Below are positions 17,573 to 26,153 of a stretch of 64,000 nt of DNA, in pieces. Source of the DNA: Pseudomonas antarctica. GTDB lineage: Bacteria > Pseudomonadota > Gammaproteobacteria > Pseudomonadales > Pseudomonadaceae. Every line of letters starts with the position of its first letter. The first letter of the stretch is position 1. Position numbers and translations under genes: made by a program. The stretch is from NCBI RefSeq assembly GCF_001647715.1, contig NZ_CP015600.1, positions 4,154,001 to 4,218,000 on the forward strand, in the 5' to 3' direction. The notes under the pieces were generated by a model. The model worked only from the letters and a program-made list of their open reading frames with translations, was not told the DNA's origin and searched no databases.

Positions 17573-18493
17573 TTATTGGCTCAATACGGCATGGCCGCCT
17601 TTAAGAATGGCGAGGGCGTCTTCTGCGATCTGCTCCGAGGCCAATACGCCACGATTACGCGCCCAGCTGTCGCCATCGACTTGCGCCACGTGGTGATTGC
17701 GTACCGCACCGAGCACTTGCCACAGCGGCTGCTTGCTCCAGGTATCGACGATACTGGGGCGACGGTAGTGCCCCACCAACAACCAACCCGGGTCCAGGGC
17801 GAGCAATTGTTCCAGGCTGACAAACTCGGTTGGCGCAGCCTTGACGCGTACCGATGGCACTTTCAAGCCGATGGCCTCCAGCACACTGCCGGCGTAGGAG
17901 TCCGGGCCGTGCACGGAAAAGCTGTCCTCACGTGCAACGCCGAAGAGCACGCTGGCACCGGCGGGAATCTGCTGCGCAATCGCCTTCAGGTGCTCACGAT
18001 TCTGCGCGATACGCGCCTGCATCTGCGGGCTTTTGCCCAAGGCCTTGCCGATCAGTTCGGCGGATTTCAGGCTGCCCTGGTAATCCTCACCGCGTGATGG
18101 CAGGAGCAAGGTTGGCGCGATGCTCGCCAAGTCGCTGTAGAGCGCCTGGTGGCGATTGAGGTCAGCGACGATCAGGTCCGGCTTGAGCCGGGCGATTTCC
18201 TCGATACTGGGTTGCGAACGCAGGCCCACTGACTTCCATTGGCCGATGGCCTGGCGCACACGCGGCAATACACGGTTGGCATCGCCATCGTCGGCGGCCC
18301 CGACTGGCGTGACGTCAACGGCAGCCAGGCTGTCGAGGAAAGAAAACTCCAGCACCACCACGCGCTTGGGCGCATCCGGCAGGTGCACCGCATGCTGGCC
18401 GTCGTTGAGGTCGATGGGGGCCGCGTTCAATACGCTGCAGGAGAATGCCAGGAGGCAGGCGGCAAGGGTCGGGATGGAGCGCAGCATTCGCAT
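17573..18493 (-). CDS. iron-siderophore ABC transporter, binding protein
   Basis: A 306-residue FecB/FepB-type (class III) periplasmic protein. The ATG at 18493 with GAGG eight bases upstream gives a signal peptide MRMLRSIPTLAACLLAF with an AFSCS Cys-containing c-region and an Ala-rich site; the open frame runs 47 codons further upstream without support. RVVVLEFSFLDSLAAVDVTPVG and ARLKPDLIVADLNRH are standard for siderophore binders. First gene after the receptor, separated from it by 130 bp with its own candidate promoter. Confidence 0.9.
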   Translation of the reverse strand: MRMLRSIPTLAACLLAFSCSVLNAAPIDLNDGQHAVHLPDAPKRVVVLEFSFLDSLAAVDVTPVGAADDGDANRVLPRVRQAIGQWKSVGLRSQPSIEEIARLKPDLIVADLNRHQALYSDLASIAPTLLLPSRGEDYQGSLKSAELIGKALGKSPQMQARIAQNREHLKAIAQQIPAGASVLFGVAREDSFSVHGPDSYAGSVLEAIGLKVPSVRVKAAPTEFVSLEQLLALDPGWLLVGHYRRPSIVDTWSKQPLWQVLGAVRNHHVAQVDGDSWARNRGVLASEQIAEDALAILKGGHAVLSQ

Positions 18494-18577
18494 GACAAAG
18501 ACCTCGGCGTTAACACACCCAGGCGGGAGAGGCCTGGGAAAACGGCGGGTACTATTCCATATCACGGCGATGCAATC

Positions 18578-18596
18578 AAAAAACATTCTTATTAAC
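18578..18596. promoter_or_regulatory. candidate Fur box before the binding-protein gene
   Basis: Read on the minus strand the site begins GTTAATAAGAAT, two hexamers resembling the GATAAT units of a Fur box; the right half is mostly T. It lies 85 bp upstream of the iron importer start. The match is partial. Confidence 0.3.
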
Positions 18597-18623
18597 GCCG
18601 TTGCTGCCACCTTCCCCCGGCGC

Positions 18624-21029
18624 CTAGAAATCAACCGTCGCCGAGAGCAAGTAGGTACGCGGCGTCGACAGCGTCAAACCCGGTTCGCTGTCGTCAGACG
18701 CCCCGGCAGAGCTCCAGTAGCGTTTATCGGCGACGTTCTCGACATTCGCTCGTAAGGTGATGTGCTTGTCGTCGACCTTGAAAGCGTATCGCGCGCCCAG
18801 GTCGATGCGGGTCCAGGCATCGATTTGCTTGACGTTGGACGTGTCGAGGTACTGTGAGCTGGAATAGAGGCCCCGGCTGGTCAGGGTCAGGCCCTCAACC
18901 GTCGGCACATCCCATTCTGCGCCCAGGTTGACGTTGTATTTGGGCGTGGCCGGTGCGCGATTGCCGTCAAAGGTGCCGTGGGTGGTGTTCGTCAGTTCGC
19001 TGTCGATATACATCACGCCGCCGAGCAGACGAAAGCCTTTGAGCGGCTCGCCGAATACGCTCAGCTCCACGCCGTCGTTCTGACGTTTGCCGTTGGGGCC
19101 GAAAACCCGTGTGGTCGCGTTGGTTTCGTAGGCGGGCTGCTTGATACGAAACACGGCAGCGGTCACGGCAAAGGCACCGGCGTCGTATTTGGCGCCTACT
19201 TCAACCTGGCGGCTGATAAATGGCGGGAAGATTTCATCTTCGTTGATCGAGGTCGAAGGCGCGATTTTGCCCTGGCTCAAGCCTTCCATGTAGTTGGCAT
19301 ATAGCGACAGTTTGTCGGTGGCTTTGAAGAGGATGCCGCCCGATGGCGAGACTTTTTCCTCGTCATACGCCGTGTCGCCCTTGACGTTGTCGGTCCAGTC
19401 ATCGACCTTCACCCGCTGCCAGCGCGCGCCGAGAGTGAGCAATAAACGATCCTCGAAAAAGCCCAGGGTGTCGGACAGCGCCACGCCACTGAAGCGGTTC
19501 TCGGTGTAGACCCTGGAATCCAGGCGTGTTGGCCGTGAAGGGGTTGGGGTTTCTTCCGGGTTGTACAGGTTGCTCGGCGCCGCCGCGTACCGGGCGCCGC
19601 CGTTTTCAAAGTCCATGTAGAAGTAGCTGGCCGCCAGGTTGATCTCATGGCTAACGGGTCCGGTATGCAACCAACTGCGCACCCCGGCTGTGGCGGTGCG
19701 CACGTTTTCATCGCGGGTGAAATCCCGTGGCAATACGCTGAAATCCCCGGCGTTGTTGGTGACGGAAACCGCGTGACGCAAGAAGTCGTGGTTGCTTTTA
19801 CGCGCGCCCACACCGCCATAGAGCATCACGTTGTCACTGAGGTCGAACTCGCCGTTAACAGTGCCGAAGGTGTCATCGGTGCGGGCTTTACTCCAGGGCT
19901 GTGCGTAGTTATGGCGCACATCGTTGGCGCTCGGCACCCTGGCATTGGCGCCGACTTGTACACGTTCTTGCGGCGCGTCGGTGTCGCGCTCGGTGTGGCC
20001 TATATCCGTGGAAAGGCGCAAACGCTCGCCGCGAAAATCCAGGCCCAACACGGCCATTTCACGGTCGACACTCTGGTGATCCCATTCGGTATCGCCGGAC
20101 TGCTTCACGCCGTTGAAACGGATGCCAAATTTGTTGTCCTCACCAAAGCGCCGTCCCACATCCACCGCGCCACCGGCCTGGCTGCCGGATGCCCACGTGC
20201 CGGTCAACGAGGTGATGTCCTTGTCGGTGGCGCGCTTGGGCACCACGTTGATCCCGCCGCCGACGCTACCGCGTGGCGAGATACCGTTGATCAACTGGCT
20301 CGGGCCTTTAAGGATGTCGACCCGCTCGGCCATTTCCATGTCGATGGTGTAGGTCGGCAGCACGCCATAGAGGCCGTTGTAGGCCACATCACTGTTGAAC
20401 AGGCTGAACCCGCGAATCGTGAATTGCTCATAGCGCCCACCCGCCGGGTTGGTGGCGCGCACCGACGGATCGCTGGCAACCAGGTCTCCCAGTGTGCGCG
20501 CCTGCTGGTTCTTCACCGCATCAGCGGTGTAGGTGGTCATGCTGAACGGCGTTTCCATAAAGTCGCGCGAGCCGAGCAGGCCTTGCGAACCACGGCGCGC
20601 CACTTGGCCACCGGCATAGGTATCCCCATCGGCCTGCCCGGTGATGCCGAGGATAGACGTGGGCGCCAGTTGCAGGCTGCCACCCTCCGGCACCGGCACC
20701 AACCTGTACGCCTGCTCGCCCATCGGTTGCAGCTGCAGGCCGGAGCCCTGCAACAAGCGAGCAAACCCCTCCTCCACCGCGTACTTGCCGGACAAGCCAC
20801 TGCTGTTGTGACCGCTGACCAGCGCCGGGTCCACGGACAGGTTGACGCCAGCGAGCCCGGCAAAGCGGGTCAATGCGGCGCTCAGACTGCCGGCCGGCAC
20901 TTCGTAGCTGCGGCGCTCTGTGCTGTCTTCGGCATAGCTGAGCGGGACGAATAGCGGGCTGGCACTGAGGCTCAGCATCAGGCTCAGGTTCAGCAACGGG
21001 CGCAAGCGCAAGGGTGAGACTGCGGGCAT
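18624..21029 (-). CDS. TonB-dependent siderophore receptor with STN signalling domain
   Basis: An 801-residue FpvA/FecA-like receptor. A signal peptide covers about 1-33, then an STN (secretin/TonB N-terminal) domain at roughly 40-110 (YEVPAGSLSAALTRFAGLAG, GLQLQPMGEQAYRLVP), then plug (FTIRGF, ERVDILKGPSQLINGISPRG) and barrel ending in the aromatic TVDF. The STN domain normally contacts an anti-sigma factor that frees an iron-starvation sigma factor. No such pair is adjacent here. It is the upstream gene of the siderophore import cluster, so ligand uptake probably passes on to the FecBCDE-type importer. Confidence 0.92.
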   Translation of the reverse strand: MPAVSPLRLRPLLNLSLMLSLSASPLFVPLSYAEDSTERRSYEVPAGSLSAALTRFAGLAGVNLSVDPALVSGHNSSGLSGKYAVEEGFARLLQGSGLQLQPMGEQAYRLVPVPEGGSLQLAPTSILGITGQADGDTYAGGQVARRGSQGLLGSRDFMETPFSMTTYTADAVKNQQARTLGDLVASDPSVRATNPAGGRYEQFTIRGFSLFNSDVAYNGLYGVLPTYTIDMEMAERVDILKGPSQLINGISPRGSVGGGINVVPKRATDKDITSLTGTWASGSQAGGAVDVGRRFGEDNKFGIRFNGVKQSGDTEWDHQSVDREMAVLGLDFRGERLRLSTDIGHTERDTDAPQERVQVGANARVPSANDVRHNYAQPWSKARTDDTFGTVNGEFDLSDNVMLYGGVGARKSNHDFLRHAVSVTNNAGDFSVLPRDFTRDENVRTATAGVRSWLHTGPVSHEINLAASYFYMDFENGGARYAAAPSNLYNPEETPTPSRPTRLDSRVYTENRFSGVALSDTLGFFEDRLLLTLGARWQRVKVDDWTDNVKGDTAYDEEKVSPSGGILFKATDKLSLYANYMEGLSQGKIAPSTSINEDEIFPPFISRQVEVGAKYDAGAFAVTAAVFRIKQPAYETNATTRVFGPNGKRQNDGVELSVFGEPLKGFRLLGGVMYIDSELTNTTHGTFDGNRAPATPKYNVNLGAEWDVPTVEGLTLTSRGLYSSSQYLDTSNVKQIDAWTRIDLGARYAFKVDDKHITLRANVENVADKRYWSSAGASDDSEPGLTLSTPRTYLLSATVDF

Positions 21030-21207
21030 TAGGGGAAGCTCTCGATTTTATTCACTTGCCTGGAATGACAGGCGAGGTGAAAAAAAGGGACAGGCTTCGA
21101 CGACTATTTTCAGACAATAAATAAACCGCTCTACCTTCGTCTTGCATAGACGGCACCCATTCATCACGATGTCGCCTGATTTCAATCTCTGCAAGAAGGC
21201 TCACCCC

Positions 21208-21837
21208 ATGAAGCTATTGCGTAAATGGCGCGAACATCAAGCGCGCAAGGCATTACGCGCGCTCTCCCCGCTGGAGCGCTCTACGCAAAAACTGCGCAAC
21301 CGTTACCCCGATTACAGTTTTGGCATCGGCACCTACGGAGACTTGAAGGTTCATGACTGGCATGAGGGCACGACCCTGCGTGTAGGCGCCTACACCTCCA
21401 TTGCCGGCAATGTCGAAGTGTATTTGGGGGGCCACCATCGTACTGACTGGCTCAGCTGCTACCCGTTCCCGGCCAAGGTTAAAAGCCTCGCCCACATTAC
21501 TGACTTCGGCGGTAGCAAAGGTGACGTCACCATCGGCAATGACTGCTGGATCAGCTCGCATGCGAAGATTCTGTCAGGCGTGACCATCGGCAATGGCGCG
21601 GTCGTTGCCGCCGGCTCGATCGTCACCAAGGATGTAGCGCCTTACGCCATTGTGGGCGGCAACCCCGCCAAACATATCCGCTGGCGCTTTGACGAACCCA
21701 CGCGCCTGATCCTTGAGCAATCCGCCTGGTGGGAATGGCCGGAAACCGAAGTCTGCGCGATCGCGCATTTGCTCTGCAGCCCGGATATCACCCCGTTTGT
21801 GGACTACCTCAAACAGCGCGAACGCACGGCTGGCTGA
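21208..21837 (+). CDS. hexapeptide-repeat O-acetyltransferase (CatB/XAT type)
   Basis: A 209-residue left-handed beta-helix acyltransferase. GGHHRTDW at 74-81 carries the XAT-family catalytic His (His77), and hexapeptide turns run through VTIGNDCWISSHAKILSGVT, IGNGAVVAAGSIVTKDV and ending YAIVGGNPAKHIR. The C-terminal helix follows. I start at 21208 (AAGAAGG eight bases upstream), not at the ATG 22 codons earlier. Transfers acetyl from acetyl-CoA to a sugar or small molecule; acceptor unknown. Last chromosomal gene before the prophage boundary. Confidence 0.85.
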   Translation: MKLLRKWREHQARKALRALSPLERSTQKLRNRYPDYSFGIGTYGDLKVHDWHEGTTLRVGAYTSIAGNVEVYLGGHHRTDWLSCYPFPAKVKSLAHITDFGGSKGDVTIGNDCWISSHAKILSGVTIGNGAVVAAGSIVTKDVAPYAIVGGNPAKHIRWRFDEPTRLILEQSAWWEWPETEVCAIAHLLCSPDITPFVDYLKQRERTAG

Positions 21838-21860
21838 AGCCACCTGAAAGTGTGACGCAT

Positions 21861-21894
21861 GAAAAAGCCCAACCTTTTCAGATTGGGCTTTTTC
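21861..21894. terminator. bidirectional Rho-independent terminator
   Basis: GAAAAAGCCCAA (21861-21872) and TTGGGCTTTTTC (21883-21894) form a perfect 12-bp stem with an A-run on one side and a T-run on the other. It serves the acetyltransferase on the plus strand. On the minus strand it lies just past the tRNA-Pro 3' end and was probably that tRNA's terminator. Confidence 0.85.
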
Positions 21895-21905
21895 AAAGAA
21901 GAATA

Positions 21906-21948
21906 TGGTCGGGACGGAGTGATTCGAACACTCTACCCCTAGCACCCC
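21906..21948 (-). other. attachment site 1: 3' fragment of tRNA-Pro(GGG)
   Basis: Read on the minus strand this ends in CCGTCCCGACCA, the 3' acceptor strand plus CCA of a tRNA, preceded by the T-arm TTCGAATC. Similarity stops within the anticodon loop (GGGG), and no 5' half follows to the right. This is what phage integration into a tRNA 3' end leaves at the far attachment end. One T-arm base pair has decayed relative to the copy at 28927. Confidence 0.75.
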
Positions 21949-22161
21949 TACTGACGGAATCTCTATAAAACCTTAAAAAATATTTTATGTAGGCGACCAC
22001 GGCAATCGACGCCTAAAATGCTGAACCGTGATTTAAGAAGCCCCACAAATCTCCCTACAAGCTTTCGATAAGAAAGTCCCTGCCCCGACTCCTGCCGACC
22101 GAACACCAAACCACCTGAACCGCATCAACTTGTACCCTGTTCACTCTCTGTAGAAACACCG

Positions 22162-22204
22162 ATACCAAACTCAGACCTGATCCCTTCCTAGCTATCGAAA
22201 CTCC
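22162..22204 (+). pseudogene. 5' remnant of the 69-residue phage left-end gene
   Basis: Aligned with the intact gene at 29190, the start codon is ATA instead of ATG, and after eight matching codons an in-frame TAG appears. Similarity then disappears. The ribosome site is also damaged (GTAGAAAC against GGAGGAAC). Confidence 0.7.
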
Positions 22205-22725
22205 AAGAAATAGCCGTGTACTGCTGCTTGGCTACTTAGGGCAGTTGGTAACGCGGTAAATCCATAGACACGCTGCCTTAGTCGTAGCAACGGCCCGACA
22301 GCAGTTTGAATTCGAGCTCCCGTTCCCCCCTGGACATCCCAGTCGCTGGATGTGTGGGCCGGGCAGGGAGGATCGTACAGCGAGTACGTTTACCTCCACT
22401 TCGGGCCCCACCCCTCAATAACTATTTCGTGTTCCATGGTTGCCTGCAGGGCGGTTGCTCCGGTTGTTTTCTCTTTGCGTCCGACCAAATGGCGGCTGGA
22501 CGCACCAGTGAAATTTTCCGTTGTCTTGCACGCCGACGTACCGAGGTCTATACGGCGCATCAGGGGTGAGAGTCGCACACGCCCGATGCGTCAAATCCTA
22601 ACCGGTCGACGCTTTGTTACGGCTGGTTGTTAAAGGGCTGTATTGATTTGCACCAATCGCAGAACACGGATTGCGTAATGCGCAGATTATTTCTACATCA
22701 AGCGAAAACTTTAAAATCTAGGCGC
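22205..22725. other. 521 bp without a recognisable gene
   Basis: No reading frame here has a supporting ribosome site or recognisable product in either direction. It is probably decayed prophage DNA between the attachment end and the leftward Rap1a-like gene. Confidence 0.5.
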
Positions 22726-22750
22726 AAAAAAATCCGCTCAATGGCGGGCT
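22726..22750 (-). terminator. Rho-independent terminator after the Rap1a-like gene
   Basis: CCGCTCAATGGCGG forms a stem with the four-base loop used also at 31462-31491 and 35089-35113. The run of A at 22726-22732 is a T-run on the minus strand, placing it about 17 bp past the Rap1a-like stop. Confidence 0.7.
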
Positions 22751-22766
22751 CTATTTTTAGCAGAGG

Positions 22767-23099
22767 TTATTTGGTTTTGCAGGCGGGGTAGGCCTTAGTC
22801 AACGCTTGGACGATAAGTGAGGCGGCTTGCTCGGTCCATTTCTCAGGGTTGGCTTTTAAAAATTTGGTTACTACAGCGACGTTTTGTCCGTTGGTAACAC
22901 CTGGCGGGGCGCAGTAAAGAATACCGTTTGAAAAGTCGGAGACTCCAGAGATGTATCCCATGTACACGCCATCCATGAATGTCGTGCCTTTTGGACCATT
23001 CGTCCCCCACTGGATCAGATCATTACCCGTAGCAGACCATGCATTCCCTGAAAGTAAGACACCCAGCAATGCGAAAGTGAGATTTGTAGTTTTCATCAT
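22767..23099 (-). CDS. Rap1a/Tai-like exported protein
   Basis: A 110-residue protein with a signal peptide (about 1-23, ending NAWSA) and the small Rap1a/Tai immunity fold: GVYMGYISGVSDF, then LYCAPPGVTNGQNVAVV, then the C-terminal helix and AYPACK. Known Rap1a proteins neutralise type VI secretion peptidoglycan amidase effectors in the periplasm, but many family members have no known partner. No effector gene is adjacent. It starts 7 bp after the truncated repressor stop on the same strand, suggesting a shared transcript. Start may be 23099 or the next Met at 23096. Confidence 0.75.
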   Translation of the reverse strand: MMKTTNLTFALLGVLLSGNAWSATGNDLIQWGTNGPKGTTFMDGVYMGYISGVSDFSNGILYCAPPGVTNGQNVAVVTKFLKANPEKWTEQAASLIVQALTKAYPACKTK

Positions 23100-23106
23100 G
23101 CACCAG

Positions 23107-23466
23107 TCAGAGCCCTATCATTTTGGTTACGATCCCGCGACCAATCACCTTGCAGTCGCCATCAATCTGTATGGTTCGGTAGTTCGAGTTTAGCGGCCGC
23201 AAGTAGCGAAGCCCTGCGTCCTCAATGTACTTCTTGAAATTGCTTTCGCCGTTTTTCAGCTTCAAAACGTAATACTTTCCGCTAATCAGATCGGCCTCAG
23301 GCATCACCAAGATACGCGATCCCTCCGGAAAAGTTGGGTTGCCGGCACAGGTCATCGAGTCACCGCGCACATCCTGCCTGAAGCCGTGATCGCTAGCATT
23401 CTCGGTAGAAGCGAGCGAGCCCCAGCTTGGTTGCATGGCCAAGCTACACGTTAGACGTTCCCGCAT
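23107..23466 (-). pseudogene. truncated S24 (LexA/CI-type) phage repressor
   Basis: About 119 residues remain, corresponding to the self-cleaving C-terminal domain. VRGDSM carries the catalytic Ser and the Lys lies in FKKYIEDAG; FPEGSRILVMPEADLISGKY and LRPLNSNY are standard for the fold. The DNA-binding N-terminus is missing: the frame begins at the edge of the IS3-family element, and no matching helix-turn-helix is found on the other side of it. It probably was the immunity repressor of the older prophage. Confidence 0.75.
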
Positions 23467-23530
23467 CTTGAATCGCCCCTAGTTTCGTAGACACCTCCAA
23501 GCCTTAAAATGAGGCCCATTAGGAGGTGCC

Positions 23531-23809
23531 ATGAGCAACCAGCGATATCCCGAAGAATTCAAAATCCAGGCGGTCAAGCAAGTGACCGAAAAGCAGCTTC
23601 CTGTCTCGGAGGTGGCTGCACGATTGGGTGTGTCCGTGCACAGCCTCTATGCCTGGGTTAAGCGCTACACCAAGCCCCAGGAACAGCGCGTTGAGGAGGA
23701 TGATCAGAGCGCTGAGGTTCGTCGTCTACGTGCCGAGCTGAAACGGGTGACGGAGGAGCGAGACATCTTAAAAAAGGCCGCCGCGTACTTTGCCAAGGAG
23801 TGCGGCTGA
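23531..23809 (+). CDS. IS3-family transposase OrfA
   Basis: A 92-residue DNA-binding subunit: helix-turn-helix over about 8-50 (EEFKIQAVKQVTE, VSEVAARLGVSVHSLYAWVK) and a leucine-zipper helix near the C-terminus (VRRLRAELKRVTEERDILKK). AGGAGG lies before the ATG. The 3' end overlaps orfB by 10 bp in the -1 frame. Confidence 0.92.
   Translation: MSNQRYPEEFKIQAVKQVTEKQLPVSEVAARLGVSVHSLYAWVKRYTKPQEQRVEEDDQSAEVRRLRAELKRVTEERDILKKAAAYFAKECG
23770..23776 (+). other. -1 programmed frameshift site (A AAA AAG)
   Basis: The classic slippery heptamer lies in orfA codons Leu-Lys-Lys. The -1 frame is open from here into orfB, so slippage would yield the OrfAB transposase typical of the family. Because orfB is now interrupted, the fusion would be truncated. 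Confidence 0.75.
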
Positions 23810-24396
23810 AGTACGCCTTTATTAAGCAGCAAGCGGGTCATTACGCGATTCGACGGCTTTGCCTGACGCTCAAGGTTCATCCCAGCGGCTACTACGCGTG
23901 GCTATCAGAACCAAAATCTGCGCGAGCCAAGGACGATCAGCGACTGCTTGGACTGATCAAACACTCCTGGTTGGAAAGCGGTGGTGTTTATGGCTATCGC
24001 AAGATCCATGATGACCTGCGAGAGGTTGGTGAGAGCTGTGGCCGTCACCGGGTAGCTAGGTTGATGCGCCTTGAAGGTTTACGTTCTCAGACTGGGTATC
24101 GACGGAGGCCGGGAAAATATGGCGGTAAACCAGCCGTTGCCTCACCGAACTTACTGAAGCGCCAATTCGATGTCAGAGAACCCAACAAAGTCTGGGTCAC
24201 AGACATTACCTACATCCGAACATATGAAGGCTGGCTGTATTTGGCCGTGGTGCTCGATCTGTTTTCACGCCAGATCATTGGTTGGTCAATGAAGTCGCAG
24301 ATGACCAGCGACGTAGCCATTGATGCACTGCTGATGGCGGTTTGGAGACGTAAGCCGAAGCAAGAGGTGATGATCCACTCGGATCAAGGCAGTCAG

Positions 24397-25844
24397 GGCG
24401 GATTCAACCGGTCGTCGCAACACTGGATTGTTGTACAGACTTTAAATACTCATTCAGTGCTTCGGCAGGTGTTTTCCAGCCTAGTGTTTTTCGAGGTCTA
24501 GTATTGAGTACGTGAGCTACCGCCTGTATTTCTTGGGCACTCCAACGAGAGAGGTCAGTGCCTTTCGGGAAGTATTGCCGTAGAAGGCCGTTCGTATTTT
24601 CGTTTGTGCCGCGCTGCCATGGACTATGTGGATCAGCAAAGAAAACCTTTACTCCGGACTCGATGGTAAACCGAGCGTGATCCGACAACTCCTTTCCACG
24701 ATCCCAGGTCAAGGATCGCCACAGCTCGATGGGAAGATCAGTCACCGTCTTCTTCAATGCGTTGGCCATACTAACAGCCCCATAGCCAGCCAGCGCCGGG
24801 CCGTTCTTCGTGCGGGGGATTAGCCCATAACCTTTCTCGCGAGGCAGATGGACGAGCATGGTAAATCGAGTTGAGCGCTCGACCAGAGTTCCAATCGCAG
24901 AACGGTTCAGACCGATGATCAGGTCGCCCTCCCAATGCCCGGGTACAGCCCGATCTTCTACCTCAGCAGGACGACTGGAGATCATCACGTCCTCGCTGAC
25001 GTGTGCCCACACTTTGGCCTGCGATCGGGCTCTCGGTACGCGTAACGCTCGTCCTGAGCGCAGGCAACTCACCAGTTCGCGCTTGAGAGCTCCTCGACCC
25101 TGAATGTAGAGCGCCTGATATATGGCTTCATGAGAGATACGCATGGATTCATCATCCGGAAAATCGATCTGGAGTCGGTTGGCAATTTGTTCAGGCGACC
25201 AGCCATTGACCCATTTACGGTCACTGCGATGCGGTTTATTTCGGCCTTTGAAGGGCGCTTGCCGAGGCCCAGAAATCTCACGACCATCGGCGTCTTGAAC
25301 CTTGCCCTCAAGGCGGTCGCGTACGTACTGGTGCAGTCGCGGGTTAGTGACCAGTTTTGCTGGTTTCGGCCTCTTGGCCACCAGTTCTGCCTTCCATTGC
25401 GCTACTGACGCTCGATATTCAAGCCGACCGCAACGGGTAGCAGCATTTCGTGTCAGCTCCCGTGAAATTGTCGATGGGCTTCGTCCAAGGCGACGAGCGA
25501 TCTCACGAACGCCAACACTTTGCGCTCGAAGCAGCCCAATCTCTTCTCTCTCTGCAAACGATAAGTATCGTCCTGATATGTGATTCGACATGAATAATGG
25601 CATCCCGCCTCGATGACGGAACCAGCGTGTACCTACCGCGGTTGATACGCCAACGGCATGTGCTGCCTTTTCGCTTGTGATGCCTGTTGCAATCTGCAGC
25701 CAAAATAGCCGTTCGATCTCATTACGAAGTGAGGGTGCACCTGGAGAACGCATCGCTCCCCGGCCCGTCAATTTTTGCATCCATCCTGCAGGTCGTCCCA
25801 TAAACACCTCGATCAAGGTGTTGCGACGACCGGTTGAATCCGCC
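24397..25844 (-). mobile_element. IS30-family insertion sequence
   Basis: A 1448-bp element with perfect 27-bp terminal inverted repeats (24397-24423 and 25818-25844, beginning GGCGGATTCAACCGG) flanked by CAG on both sides (24394-24396, 25845-25847). It encodes one transposase on the minus strand. Confidence 0.92.
24404..25801 (-). CDS. IS30-family transposase
   Basis: A 465-residue DDE transposase. The IS30 N-terminal HTH is recognisable (YLSFAEREEIGLLRAQSVGV, then SPSTISRELTRN), and WSPEQIANRL and ISHEAIYQALY follow. The catalytic residues lie in GHWEGDLIIG, LTWDRGKEL and SPWQRGTNENTNGLLRQY. I start it at 25801 (GAGG five bases upstream, inside the inverted repeats); the frame runs further out of the element by chance. 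The stop lies within the left terminal repeat. It looks intact, so the element may be active. Confidence 0.92.
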   Translation of the reverse strand: MGRPAGWMQKLTGRGAMRSPGAPSLRNEIERLFWLQIATGITSEKAAHAVGVSTAVGTRWFRHRGGMPLFMSNHISGRYLSFAEREEIGLLRAQSVGVREIARRLGRSPSTISRELTRNAATRCGRLEYRASVAQWKAELVAKRPKPAKLVTNPRLHQYVRDRLEGKVQDADGREISGPRQAPFKGRNKPHRSDRKWVNGWSPEQIANRLQIDFPDDESMRISHEAIYQALYIQGRGALKRELVSCLRSGRALRVPRARSQAKVWAHVSEDVMISSRPAEVEDRAVPGHWEGDLIIGLNRSAIGTLVERSTRFTMLVHLPREKGYGLIPRTKNGPALAGYGAVSMANALKKTVTDLPIELWRSLTWDRGKELSDHARFTIESGVKVFFADPHSPWQRGTNENTNGLLRQYFPKGTDLSRWSAQEIQAVAHVLNTRPRKTLGWKTPAEALNEYLKSVQQSSVATTG

Positions 25845-26153
25845 CAGTACAGCAGCTCAGACTGGCGAAGCTTCTTGAAAGCTAACAACCTGGTGGCCAG
25901 CATGAGTCGTCGAGGTAACTGCCACGACAACGCTGTGGCGGAGAGCTTTTTCCAGCTGCTAAAGCGGGAGCGGATCAAGCGTAAAATCTACACTACACGC
26001 CAGGATGCTCGGGATGATGTGTTCGATTACATCGAGATGTTTTACAACCCAAAACGACGCCACAGTTTCAACAATCAGCTGTCACCGGTAGAGTTTGAAA
26101 AGCGTTACGCAGCGAGCCTGGAGAGTGTCTAGGAAACCCGGGGCGATTCATCT

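Larger units (their letters stand above)
21906..22204. repeat. long direct repeat, copy 1 (decayed phage left end)
   Basis: About 300 bp here, starting at the tRNA fragment, match 28927-29232 in order and orientation with scattered substitutions and small indels. Shared landmarks include ATCGACGCCTAA, TGCTGAACCGTGATTTA and GTACCCTGTTCACTC. Similarity ends inside the first codons of the small gene that is intact at 29190. Confidence 0.85.
23800..26132 (+). pseudogene. IS3-family transposase OrfB, split by an IS30-family element
   Basis: The first part (23800-24396) encodes the HTH_21 and rve region with VWVTDITYIRTYEGWLYLA (first Asp) and IHSDQGSQ (second Asp). The rest (25845-26132) resumes with SMSRRGNCHDNAVAESFF (Glu) and ends NQLSPVEFEKRY. 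Removing the insert and one copy of its CAG duplication restores an uninterrupted frame of about 293 residues, so the IS30 insertion is the only lesion. Confidence 0.88.
23469..26150 (+). mobile_element. IS3-family insertion sequence, interrupted by an IS30-family element
   Basis: Imperfect 25-bp terminal inverted repeats lie at 23469-23493 and 26126-26150 (22 of 25 matching), beginning TGAATCGCCCC and ending TAGACA. The flanking bases are TCT on both sides (23466-23468, 26151-26153), a 3-bp target duplication. Without the inner insert the element would be about 1.23 kb with the usual orfA/orfB pair. It landed in the repressor gene. Confidence 0.88.

Noticed and set aside
21030-21207. Fur box searched for upstream of the siderophore receptor
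   Set aside because: No convincing match to the GATAAT-type repeat was found in this gap; only a weak one lies before the binding-protein gene.
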